Shown here: positions 6,411 through 13,206 of the stretch, piece by piece
Layout: each line of letters starts with the position of its first letter
Numbering within the stretch: position 1 is the stretch's first letter
Assembly: GCA_026770585.1 (NCBI GenBank)
Contig: MU646575.1
Coordinates: 183,678-197,844, forward strand
Length of the DNA: 14,167 nt
Direction: 5' to 3'
Source of the DNA: Baffinella frigidus
Lineage: Eukaryota > Cryptophyceae > Cryptomonadales > Baffinellaceae
Translations under genes and position numbers: made by a program
The notes under the pieces: model-generated
Told to the model about the DNA's origin: nothing
The model's database searches: none
What the model saw: only the letters and a program-made list of their open reading frames with translations

Positions 6411-6851
6411 TTCAAGGGGTACCTACATCCCGAGTAGCCTAAACGTGGGCAACAAGCGGGGATGACGAGTGACAGGAACCTTATTGAAAGGCGGGGGATC
6501 ACTGACACACTCGTTGTTTTGCTAACTTGTATTGTTGATCTCTGACATTGGGTTGGACTTAAATCTGCTGAATCACACTGACACTGCGGGACACAATAGG
6601 ATAACTCACTAGGCTTACCCCTGACTTTATGGACTTATGTACATTAAGGAAACCCCCTACACAACCACACTTTTTTTTTTTCTCTTTTCATCTTCTAAAG
6701 GTGTCTGGCTGATCTCACCTCACATCGCCACCACATTTTATCTCCTTCCATCTTTTTGTGTCTGGCTGATCTAACTTCACATCCCCCACACAATCCCCAC
6801 ACAACCCACCTCACCTTGTGGGGTATCCGTGGTTGGAGCTCTTGCACTTCA
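6411..6851. other. no gene recognised; contains a 29-bp direct repeat
   Basis: GTGTCTGGCTGATCT with following CACATC recurs at 6701-6729 and 6758-6786 (57-bp period). A T11 run and pyrimidine tract (6671-6690) precede the first copy. Confidence 0.6.
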
Positions 6852-6945
6852 ACCGTGGGATACCATGAGCCTCAAAAAGGCTGACTTGGGTTCGGTGCGT
6901 GGGCGAGCGCGCGCCCCATGGGTAGCCTCAAACACCCCAACAGAG
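6852..6945 (+). repeat. segment duplicated at 7281-7380, copy 1
   Basis: From ATACCATGAGCCTCAAAAAG through CTGACTTGGGTTCGGTGCG to CACCCCAACAGAGCC. It precedes an R1a copy here and at 7281, so the R1a unit was duplicated with its left flank. Confidence 0.75.
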
Positions 6946-7092
6946 CCACCCTTTATCCCCTCTTCACGAGCCTCTGCACTGGAGAGCGAAACGCGATCCG
7001 AAAGCAAAAATGCTTTCTCTGCAGTCCTTTCTACGGAAGGGCGTGTCGTTGGCATATGTTGGGCGAAATTAAAACCTAAAGGACCTAAAGGA
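6946..7092 (+). repeat. R1a copy, near full length
   Basis: CCACCCTTTATCCCCTCTTC, CACGAGCCTCTGCACTGGAG, GATCCGAAAGC, CTGCAGTCC, GCATATGTTGGGCG and two ACCTAAAGG tail units. GAAAGCA-AAAA-TGCTTTC forms a perfect 7-bp stem. Confidence 0.85.
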
Positions 7093-7279
7093 ACCACCCG
7101 TTATCCCCTCTTCACGAGCCTCTGCACTGGAGAGCGAAACGCGATCCGAAAGCAAAAATGCTTTCTCTGCAGATCCCTTCTACGGAACGGCGTGTCGTTG
7201 GCATATGTTGGGAGAAATTAAAACCTAAAGGACCTACTAAAGGACCTTACCTAAAGGACCTTCAATAATATAAAGGACC
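7093..7279 (+). repeat. R1a copy with expanded tail
   Basis: Tandem to the previous copy. The tail extends to about 58 bp of ACCTAAAGG and ACCTACTAAAGG variants, the longest in the window. Confidence 0.85.
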
Positions 7280-7280
7280 A

Positions 7281-7380
7281 ACCATGGGATGCCATGAGCC
7301 TCAAAGGAGGCTGACTTGGGTTCGGTGCGTGTAAGTGAGCATGGGAGCGGTGTCGCATACCTTCACCCACCCCAACAGAG
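7281..7380 (+). repeat. segment duplicated from 6852-6945, copy 2
   Basis: Same order of words as copy 1. The middle part differs (GTAAGTGAGCATGGGAGCGG in place of GGGCGAGCGCGCGCC), so the copies are old or recombined. Confidence 0.7.
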
Positions 7381-7530
7381 CCGCCCTGTATCCCCTCTTC
7401 ACGAGCCTCTGCACTGGAGAGCTCAACGCGATCCGAAAGCAAAAATGCTTTTTCTGCAGATCTTTTCTACGGAAAGGCGTATCGTTGGGCTACGTTGAGA
7501 GCATCTAAAACATATAGGACCTCAAGGACA
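7381..7530 (+). repeat. R1a copy
   Basis: CCGCCCTGTATCCCCTCTTC head, full body, degraded tail (CATATAGGACCTCAAGGAC). Confidence 0.85.
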
Positions 7531-7540
7531 ATGTTTCTGA

Positions 7541-7619
7541 GTTCTCTGCAGTCCTTTCTACGGAAGGGCGTGTCGTTGGGCTATGTTGGGCGAAATTAAA
7601 ACCTAAAGGACCTAAAGGA
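7541..7619 (+). repeat. R1a 3' fragment
   Basis: Starts in mid-body at TCTCTGCAGTCC and keeps the tail. With the minus-strand copy from 7642 it forms a long inverted repeat around a 22-bp spacer. Confidence 0.8.
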
Positions 7620-7641
7620 ACGGATTCCATCGGCGTCGAGA

Positions 7642-7860
7642 TCCTTTAGGTCCTTTAGGTTTTAATTTCTCCCAACATATGCCAACGACACGCCCTTCCG
7701 TGGAAAGGATCTGCAGAGAACGCATTTTTGCCTTCGGATGGCGTTTCGCTCTCCAGTGCAGAGGCATTTTTGCCTTCGGATCGCGTTTCGCTCTGCAGTG
7801 CAGAGGCATTTTTGCCTTCGAATCGCGTTTAGCTCTCCAGTGCAGAGGCTCGTGTAGAGG
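7642..7860 (-). repeat. R1a copy, minus strand, with internal amplification
   Basis: Tail-first on the plus strand (TCCTTTAGGTCCTTTAGG), then the body, then the head segment amplified three times (7722-7847). Confidence 0.85.
7722..7847 (+). repeat. 42-bp tandem repeat x3
   Basis: Units at 7722, 7764 and 7806 begin GCATTTTTGCCTTCGGAT and end AGTGCAGAG. Because 42 is a multiple of 3, it makes a repetitive open frame, which is not taken as a gene. Confidence 0.9.
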
Positions 7861-7927
7861 GGATACAGGGCGGTTTTCTCGTGTAGAGGGGATACAGGGC
7901 GGGTTTCGTGTAGAAAACCGCCCTGTA
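7850..7927. repeat. tandem and inverted repeat of the R1a head
   Basis: TCGTGTAGAGGGGATACAGG at 7850 and 7879. AAAACCGCCCTGTA (7914-7927) is the exact complement of 7864-7877, giving a 14-bp hairpin stem. Confidence 0.8.
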
Positions 7928-8081
7928 TTTTCTCTTCTCAGAGAAAAATTCCGACATCGGGTATCATACAGCCAAGCTAATCGACCATTGTCATTTTTGG
8001 GGAGTACAGTGTAGCGACCTTTCGCTTGGCGACGGCATGGGCTAGGCAAAATATGAAAAATACGGAGATTCTTTCTAGACG
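7928..8081. other. no gene recognised
   Basis: CCGACATCGGGTATCATACAG (7952 onward) recurs at about 8554, and GGATTCCATCGGCGTCGAGA (7622-7641) recurs near 8521, both as short shared words. Confidence 0.5.
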
Positions 8082-8256
8082 CACGAGGCTATCCATGCGA
8101 ACAGAATCAAAAGTCAATTAATGGATTATTGCCCAGGAAACACGTCGGAAACACGCCAAAAGTCAGCAATTGTTAACGTACCTACACGCTTTCTGTGTAG
8201 CTTTGCCCACAAATTTTAAAATGTCTTTTTATTCTGTTCGCATGGGTAGCCTCGTG
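8082..8256. mobile_element. 175-bp element with 26-bp inverted ends
   Basis: CACGAGGCTATCCATGCGAA... (8082-8107) and ...TTCGCATGGGTAGCCTCGTG (8231-8256) match at 25 of 26 positions. Weaker symmetry continues inward (CAAAAGTCAATTAA against AAAAAGACATTTTAA). No coding capacity. No clear target duplication was seen. Confidence 0.65.
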
Positions 8257-8839
8257 TGGAGGGCCACCCTAGATTTTACGCAGGGTAATTGTAAAAAGCA
8301 ATGGCTCTAGTAGAGTCCCTCTCAGGGACGTTCGATCCACTTTTGGCGTGTATTCCCCCTGAAATCCGGAAAATTGACTATTGCGATTGCTCCTCGTCTG
8401 ATCTTGGGTGGACCGTCCTGACAAATCGGAACTCCCGTCTCGAACTGAGTCGGGGACAAATTTGTCAACTTAAGATCACTTGCTCACAAAAACGCTCGGA
8501 TTCCGAGCGTTTCTGAAAATGGATTCCATTGGCATCGAGAAAAACAGAAAAAAATCGACATCGGGTATCATATACAGTTGCTCGACACACAAACATGCAT
8601 AACTTCAAAACGATTTATTCAAGCGCACCGCCGATACAACCTAATTACGCGCCTATTTCCCCTTTCTCCAAAGCCGTTTTTTTTAGGGGGCTGATCTGAA
8701 AAACGGTCACCTCAATTTTTTAAAATGGCCGGAGATCCTTACATTTTCCCTCAGGCCCAAAAGTTCAAGAGACGGGCCCGCCCGCGGAGGAAGAGATGCA
8801 GAGAGACCTTCACCAATACCAACACGGCCTGACACCATG
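8257..8839. other. no gene recognised
   Basis: The longest frame (71 codons from 8301) has no family features. ACAAATTTGTCAACTTA (8457-8473) nearly matches 268-284. CGCTCGGATTCCGAGCG (8493-8509) is a hairpin followed by sequence near AAAATGGATTCC. Nothing supports a gene. Confidence 0.5.
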
Positions 8840-8933
8840 TACAGGGGTACCTCGCTCATAAGAAAACGCCCCCCCCCCAAGGGCCACCATAGGGCCCTAT
8901 GCATGGGCCTACTGTAGGGTCCTAGGGGGAGGC
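8840..8933. mobile_element. M1 copy truncated at a telomere-like tract
   Basis: The left arm TACAGGGGTACCTCGCTC and the core are intact to TCCTAGGGGGAGGC. In place of the right arm comes AAGAAACTGCC (8934-8944), the complement of an M1 right-arm word, and then TTTAGGG-like repeats from about 8947. Confidence 0.8.
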
Positions 8934-8946
8934 AAGAAACTGCCTG

Positions 8947-9399
8947 AGGGTTCAGGGTTTAGGAATTAGGGTTGAGGGTTGAGGGTTTGGGGTTCAGGAT
9001 TCAGGGTTCCGGATTCCGGGTTTAGGGTTCAGGGTTCAGGGTTCAGGATTCAGGGTTAATAGGTCATGATTCAGGGCGCAAGTTTTACTGTGTAGGGTTT
9101 GGGGTTCAGGGTTTAGGATTTAGGGTTTAAAGTTTCGGCATTAGTGTTTTGTGTTTAGGATTTCGGGTTTAGGTTTTGGGGTTTAGGTTTTAGGGGTTAG
9201 GGTTAGGGTTTAGGTTTTAGATTTTAGGGTTTAGGGTTTAGGGTTCGGGGTTTAAGGATTAGGGTCTAGGGTTAAGGTTTCAGGTTTTAGGTTTTAGGGT
9301 CTAGGGTTTGATTTTCAGGGTTTAGGGGTTCGGGTTTAAGGTCTAGGAAATGGGGTTCAGGGTCTGGGGGTTGGATTTTGGGTTTATAGCATAGGGTTT
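8947..9399 (+). repeat. interstitial telomere-like tract, TTTAGGG strand
   Basis: About 450 bp of degenerate TTTAGGG, with TTCAGGG dominant at the left. A non-repeat island at about 9060-9095 has no AG/GT borders on the minus strand, so it is not called an exon. Confidence 0.85.
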
Positions 9400-9589
9400 G
9401 GTCAGAAAATCCGTCAGGACAAAAAACTCATAAGGATACATAACTCGCAAGGACATAAAATCCGCATGGACAGCAAACTACATACGGTCAGAAACTCCAG
9501 AAGGACATAAAACTCGTGAGGATAGAAAATTCATCAGGAGAGGAAATACTTGAGGACATCAAACCCCATAAGGACAGAAAGAGACATCC
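9400..9589 (+). repeat. 17-bp minisatellite, 11 degenerate units
   Basis: Units start at 9400, 9417, 9434, 9451, 9468, 9486, 9503, 9520, 9537, 9554 and 9572. Eight are 17 nt and three are 18 nt. Consensus is close to GGACATAAAACTCRTAA. It abuts the telomere-like tract without a gap. Confidence 0.85.
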
Positions 9590-9974
9590 GTAGCTGCGCA
9601 AGACTTTTGTGTATTTTCGAAATAGGCTCATCTCGAAAAAACGGTCAGGCACGGATCCAACATTTCCCAGGAAATTTTGCCTTTTTGTGTCGTTTTATGG
9701 GTGGGGGATGTTATTTTGGGATACCATCATGCCTAGGATAGCATAAAAGTTCATTTTCTCATCAATCCGGCTCGTTCCTGACCTGACCTCGATTTCGCGC
9801 GGAGTCCATATCGACAATAGGGAGAGATGGCGCACAGGCACGGGGGGAGAGGCGAGGTTTGCTAAGTTGATAAACACGACCGCTTCATGCCAGGGGGGGG
9901 GGTGGGACGAGCCCAGCAGTACATTGGCACAGAAGAAATAGAGAGAGATTTTCGAGAAATCGACTTTTGGTCAT
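9590..9974. other. no gene recognised
   Basis: A short frame (63 codons from 9550) overlaps the minisatellite and has no family features. A G9 run lies at 9893-9901. GGCTCATCTCGAAAAAACGG (9626 onward) resembles a word at about 8690. Confidence 0.5.
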
Positions 9975-10042
9975 TCCTTTAGGTCTTTGAGGTTCTGATT
10001 TCTCCCAACAAAGCCCACCGACACGCCTTTCCTTTCCGTAGG
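9975..10042 (-). repeat. R1a fragment, minus strand
   Basis: TCCTTTAGGTCTTTGAGG tail, TTTCTCCCAACA, CGACACGCC and TTTCCGTAGG; truncated before the head. Confidence 0.75.
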
Positions 10043-10100
10043 TACTTTGGTGCTCTGTATTACACTCACATAGAAGGCCACGCCCACCTCACTCTTGAGG
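10043..10100 (+). repeat. dispersed 55-bp repeat, copy 2
   Basis: TACTTTGGTGCTCTGTATTA through CACCTCACTCTTGAGG. Here it adjoins R1a; at 4791 it lies next to R1b, so the two may belong to one larger element. Confidence 0.75.
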
Positions 10101-10316
10101 ATATGGGAAACACCCCTCCTCGACCCCACCCAGACAGGTCCGGCCGAGCCCCTTTCTTTCCCCCTTTTCCCAAGCACCCAAGACCAGGCATTTAGCCTTT
10201 TCCTGCGTGATTCCAGTGTGGTTTTAATTGTTAATTGGTAGGTACTGATCTGCAGTGTCTTCCTGATCCTCATGTTTTGGGTTCTTGAGGTTTGAGATGC
10301 AGAGGTGTTCCCAGCG

Positions 10317-10421
10317 TATCCCTTAAGTGGCGGACGGGCGATTAATCGCCCTAACTCGCCCTAGGCAGGTCCTAGGGCCCTACCGTAGGGCGTATGCGCC
10401 TACTCGCCACTTAAGGGATTA
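10317..10421. mobile_element. M2 element (105 bp), best terminal repeats
   Basis: ATCCCTTAAGTGGCG at the left and CGCCACTTAAGGGAT at the right are a perfect 15-bp inverted repeat. TA flanks at both sides, with one extra T at the right. The inner palindrome GGGCGATTAATCGCCC lies at 10336-10351. Confidence 0.85.
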
Positions 10422-10694
10422 GCCTTTTTCTTTCTTTCTTTTCTTCGAACACCTGGAAGGGCATTGTAGGTCCTTTCGGGTTCGATTTTTCCACCATAGT
10501 CGAGCATCATCCAGTCGAGCATCATCCGTTAGATTTGGTTGACACTTATATTGTTTTCTTTAGTGCTTTGAGCCATTTATTTCTGGTCAAAAGTTTTTTT
10601 CTCGTCAAGTAGTTTGGTGCCAAAAGTTGACGGTACCAAACTGGTCATCAGAGCGTTTAGATGGCTCGTATTTCGAGTGACCAGTTCCACGAAC
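10422..10694 (+). promoter_or_regulatory. upstream region of paralogue B
   Basis: 10641-10680 (ACTGGTCATCAGAGCG, TTTAGATGGCTCGTATTTCG) matches the upstream of paralogue A. CCAAAAGTTGACGG (10620-10633) also has a counterpart there. The remaining part is not shared. GTCGAGCATCATCC is doubled at 10499-10526. An R1-tail-like word lies near 10468. No TATA box was recognised. Confidence 0.4.
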
Positions 10695-11240
10695 ATGCGG
10701 GGCTCCCACCTTATGTTGGCACTCTCAACTCTCATCCTGTGCCACGTCCAGGGCTTCACCTGCCGATTCGCGCCCTTCTCGCGCGTGTGCACTCTCCGGG
10801 GCGGTGGCGAGGGAGGAGGCGGCAGCGGAGGAGGTTGGGAGAAGGGCGAAGGGGCGGGAGGAGGAGTCTTGGGTCAGGCAGCCGGTGAGAGCGTCGGATC
10901 GCACAGTGCGTACTGGAGCTCAATCCTTAAGGCAGTTGATACAGGGGCTGCGATGAGCGGTCACATGCAGGTTGTGATGATGATGCTGGTGCAAGGGGCG
11001 GACCAGACGTCCCAGTCGTTGACCCTGGATGGAAGAGGGTTGCTGTCGCTTGCCGCCGCAAACAACTTGGGCCTTGAGGAGTCTTTTCCGCCAAGGGGGA
11101 CGAGGAAAAACGGGCACCCGCGCCCGGCAGACACCGCGCCGTCCAGACTGTTGTTCGACCCCCCTCTGGCTTACTTATTCCCGGCGACCGGGGAGTTCGG
11201 GTCTCGAGTGCCGTGTGATTGCTGCTCTTGTGATCAATAA
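10695..11240 (+). CDS. predicted secreted Gly-rich protein, paralogue B (181 aa)
   Basis: Inverted paralogue of 5184-5717; family not recognised. Signal peptide MRGSHLMLALSTLILCHVQG, then the same order: SRVC, Gly-rich linker, DTGAAMSGHMQVVMM, NNLGLEESFPPRGTRKNG, TGEFGSRVPC and the Cys-rich end CDCCSCDQ. Against paralogue A it has three extra codons after VVMM and one extra Cys codon near the end. There are about 35 substitutions, crowded in the signal peptide and at 130-165, while the linker and central block are nearly unchanged. An open frame continues upstream to 10614, but the 13-nt length difference between the paralogues just before this ATG breaks that frame in A, so this Met is preferred. 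TAA lies in CAATAAAC, again overlapping a possible poly(A) signal. A minus-strand 161-codon frame at 11234-11719 downstream is not credible. Confidence 0.75.
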   Translation: MRGSHLMLALSTLILCHVQGFTCRFAPFSRVCTLRGGGEGGGGSGGGWEKGEGAGGGVLGQAAGESVGSHSAYWSSILKAVDTGAAMSGHMQVVMMMLVQGADQTSQSLTLDGRGLLSLAAANNLGLEESFPPRGTRKNGHPRPADTAPSRLLFDPPLAYLFPATGEFGSRVPCDCCSCDQ

Positions 11241-11336
11241 ACCCACTCGAGTTTCAAGGGTGGCTGGGGAAGCTGCGTGTGGCAAATTCCTTGGAGGTGT
11301 AGCCTCGTGCGCTCAGCGAGATGTCGCGGCGTGCTC

Positions 11337-11386
11337 AAGAAGGAGGTCGTTTGGGGTTGGCAAGAAGGAGGTCGTTTGGGGTTGGC
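11337..11386 (+). repeat. 25-bp tandem duplication x2
   Basis: AAGAAGGAGGTCGTTTGGGG plus TTGGC, twice and perfect, so recent. The paralogue A flank has one related copy (about 4999-5025, minus strand). Confidence 0.9.
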
Positions 11387-11440
11387 AACCGAGCCGGTCA
11401 GATACCCCTCGCCGTTCAGACTGGTGGTCCACTTCCTGTG
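11387..11440 (+). pseudogene. fragment of the secreted-protein gene
   Basis: AACCGAGCCGGTCAGA and CGCCGTTCAGACTGGTGG match the 3' coding region of the paralogues and the fragment at 4940-5002. No intact frame of the gene remains. Confidence 0.6.
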
Positions 11441-12005
11441 AAGGTGAGGGAGGCTTTCTTGCACCGGCATTTTCGCCAGGCACATGCTGAAGCATACGCG
11501 TGCGAATCCGTAAGCTGAACAACAGCGCAGGCAACGGTTTAAACGTAACGGATGACTTCCGACGCTTTCAACAATTTTGCGTCTTGGGGTGGGTTCCTTC
11601 CTGCTGGCCAGCGAATGATAATTTATTGCCAAACAATCAGCGTCAGAGCCGCACATGCTACCCAGTCCTGCTGGCCAGCGAGAAACAAACCCAGTTCCCT
11701 CCACCAGGCAGCATGCCACACAAAGGACTTCGAAGGGATTTTGAATAAGCCATGAGCGATAAGCCCCACGACCCTACGGTAGGCAACCCGTAGGGACATA
11801 GGGGGGTTCCTACAGATCAGGTGACGGAAACTCGGGCATTTACTGCCTGAAAAAAAACAATCCTCCACCGGGCGGCATGAATCTCAGTGTTTTCCTGTGT
11901 ATTTCTCACTCTACCCAATGACTTATGTTCTATCGTTCGGAGTTCCCCTCCCAGAGTCGGAGTCGGAGTTCCCATCCTACCCACACTGCCCACAGAATCG
12001 GGTCG
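11441..12005. other. no gene recognised
   Basis: CCTGCTGGCCAGCGA occurs at 11600-11614 and 11667-11681. GACCCTACGGTAGGCAACCC and AGGGGGGTTCCTACAG (11769-11815) look like an M1/M2 core remnant. Competing short frames on both strands have no conserved features. Confidence 0.5.
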
Positions 12006-12050
12006 TGAACGACGAGGTTCATCGATAACCGTGTACATGTAGAGTGTGCA
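12006..12050 (+). repeat. 45-bp perfect direct repeat, copy 1
   Basis: TGAACGACGAGGTTCATCGA to GTAGAGTGTGCA. Identical to 12195-12239; the two bracket a minus-strand R1b copy. Confidence 0.95.
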
Positions 12051-12163
12051 TCCTTTAGGTCCTTTAGGTTCTTCGAGCTCCCAACATAGGCGGACACCGG
12101 AACTGGTTCTGCAGAAAAGCCATGCTTCCTTTCGGATCACATTCAGGCCCCCCGGTGCAGAGG
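12051..12163 (-). repeat. R1b copy, minus strand, with head
   Basis: Begins directly after the direct repeat with the tail TCCTTTAGGTCCTTTAGG, then CTCCCAACATAGGCGGACAC, TTCTGCAG, GATCAC and a head whose complement reads CCTCTGCACCGGGGGGCC. That head matches R1a CCTCTGCACTGGAGAGC, which ties the two subfamilies together. Confidence 0.85.
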
Positions 12164-12194
12164 ATCGCGGCAGAAACCGGCTCAAGGGTATCCT

Positions 12195-12239
12195 TGAACG
12201 ACGAGGTTCATCGATAACCGTGTACATGTAGAGTGTGCA
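12195..12239 (+). repeat. 45-bp perfect direct repeat, copy 2
   Basis: Second copy of 12006-12050. The 144 bp between the copies hold the R1b copy and about 31 bp of other sequence. Confidence 0.95.
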
Positions 12240-12400
12240 GGACCTCTCTCTACTTGACACCACGATAGCCACCGATGCCGTGTTTTGATGCGCGTTTCAA
12301 TCTAGTGGGTTTCTCTCTCTGGAGAGAGAGTTCTTTATTGACAACCAACTGGTCCGGTTCCTGCTTTGTCGCCGAGAATATTTTAGCGGACCGGCCTCGC

Positions 12401-12521
12401 TACAGGGGTACCTCGCTCATAAGAAACCTCCTCCTCCTAGGACCCTACAGTAGGACCGTGCCCAGGGTCCTATGGTGGTCCTAGGGGGGAAACGCTTTCT
12501 TATGAGCGAGGTACCCCTGTA
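12401..12521. mobile_element. M1 MITE, best copy (121 bp)
   Basis: TACAGGGGTACCTCGCTCAT and ATGAGCGAGGTACCCCTGTA are fully complementary, and the symmetry continues through AAGAAA/TTTCTT. TA-flanked. The core CCTACAGTAGGACC is itself palindromic. Probably the youngest copy here. Confidence 0.9.
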
Positions 12522-12568
12522 GGCGGCGCTCGACTCTCGACATTAGGCGGTGCTTGACTCTTGACGCG
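12521..12568 (+). repeat. 24-bp minisatellite, 2 units
   Basis: AGGCGGCGCTCGACTCTCGA plus CATT and a second diverged unit, beginning at the last base of M1. The same unit occurs at 12800-12823 and in three copies at 13031-13102. Confidence 0.8.
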
Positions 12569-12592
12569 GCAGGGCGCGGGCTCACACGCCCT

Positions 12593-12632
12593 ACATATAC
12601 GTATATGTATGGACATATACGTATATGTATGG
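12593..12632. repeat. 20-bp tandem doublet with dyad symmetry
   Basis: ACATATACGTATATGTATGG twice, perfect. Each contains the palindrome ACATATACGTATATGT. It can form a cruciform. Confidence 0.9.
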
Positions 12633-12645
12633 TCTCTACTACACG

Positions 12646-12750
12646 TATCCCTGAAGCGCCCAGTAGGCCCATACACCTTACGGTAGGGTCCTAGGACCTG
12701 CCTAGGACCTGGCGTGGGTCGTTTAAGACCCCCTGGCCACTTAAGGGGTA
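12646..12750. mobile_element. M2 element (105 bp)
   Basis: TA-TCCCTGAAGCGCCC at the left and GGCCACTTAAGGGG-TA at the right. Terminal repeats are more diverged than in the 10317 copy; the core TTACGGTAGGGTCCTAGG is kept. Confidence 0.75.
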
Positions 12751-12799
12751 TCGTACGTTTCAGCGGGATCTAGCTAGAGACGAGCACCGTCACGGACCT

Positions 12800-12889
12800 A
12801 GGCGGTGCTTGACTCTTGGCGAAGGAGGGCACGGCCGTCCGCAGCCATACTTTCGTGCTTCGTTTGCTGCTTCGTCAAGCCTTCGAAAC
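12800..12889 (+). repeat. 90-bp direct repeat, copy 1
   Basis: AGGCGGTGCTTGACTCTTGG, GAAGGAGGGCACGGCCGTCC, then TTTCGTGCTTCGTTTGCTGC and TTCGAAAC. Nearly identical to 13079-13168. Confidence 0.9.
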
Positions 12890-12932
12890 AGCCCCGGAGG
12901 GATACTACCCCGTGTAGGATGACCGGGGTACG

Positions 12933-12980
12933 TGACCTGTGTAAAGCCACTCAGACTGACCTGTGTACAGTCACTCAGAC
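12933..12980 (+). repeat. 24-bp tandem repeat x2
   Basis: TGACCTGTGTAAAGCCACTC plus AGAC, twice with two differences. Confidence 0.9.
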
Positions 12981-13030
12981 TTACTCCTACATGGGGGTTG
13001 TCCCCAGAAGACAAGCACCGCCTGGGACCT

Positions 13031-13102
13031 AGGCGGTGTTGGACTCTTGCCATCAGAAGGTGCTTTTCTCTTGACATTAGGCGGTGTTGGACTCTTGGCG
13101 AA
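13031..13102 (+). repeat. 24-bp minisatellite, 3 units
   Basis: Units at 13031, 13055 and 13079 (AGGCGGTGTTGGACTCTTGC type); the middle unit is diverged. AGCACCGCC just upstream (13013-13021) pairs with GGCGGTGTT of the first unit. Confidence 0.85.
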
Positions 13103-13168
13103 GGAGGGCGCGGCCGTCCTCAGCCATACTTTCGTGCTTCGTTTGCTGCTTCGTCAAGCCCTCGAAAC
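13079..13168 (+). repeat. 90-bp direct repeat, copy 2
   Basis: Second copy of 12800-12889. A third, shorter copy (CTTCGTTTGCTGC...CTCGAAAC) lies at 13367-13398, beyond the telomere-like tract. Confidence 0.9.
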
Positions 13169-13206
13169 GCTGCTCGAATCGCTCCCTCAGGTCTCCCCCC
13201 ACCTGG

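Noticed and set aside
6090-6508. Proline/serine-rich minus-strand frames
   Set aside because: Translation of the polypurine tract, low complexity only.
7612-8049. 145-codon minus frame and 111-codon plus frame with repeated peptides
   Set aside because: Created by the 42-bp tandem repeat, whose length is a multiple of 3, within R1a copies.
8947-9399. Exon search in the long TTTAGGG tract
   Set aside because: The island at 9060-9095 has no AG and GT borders on either strand, unlike 688-750 and 14007-14048.
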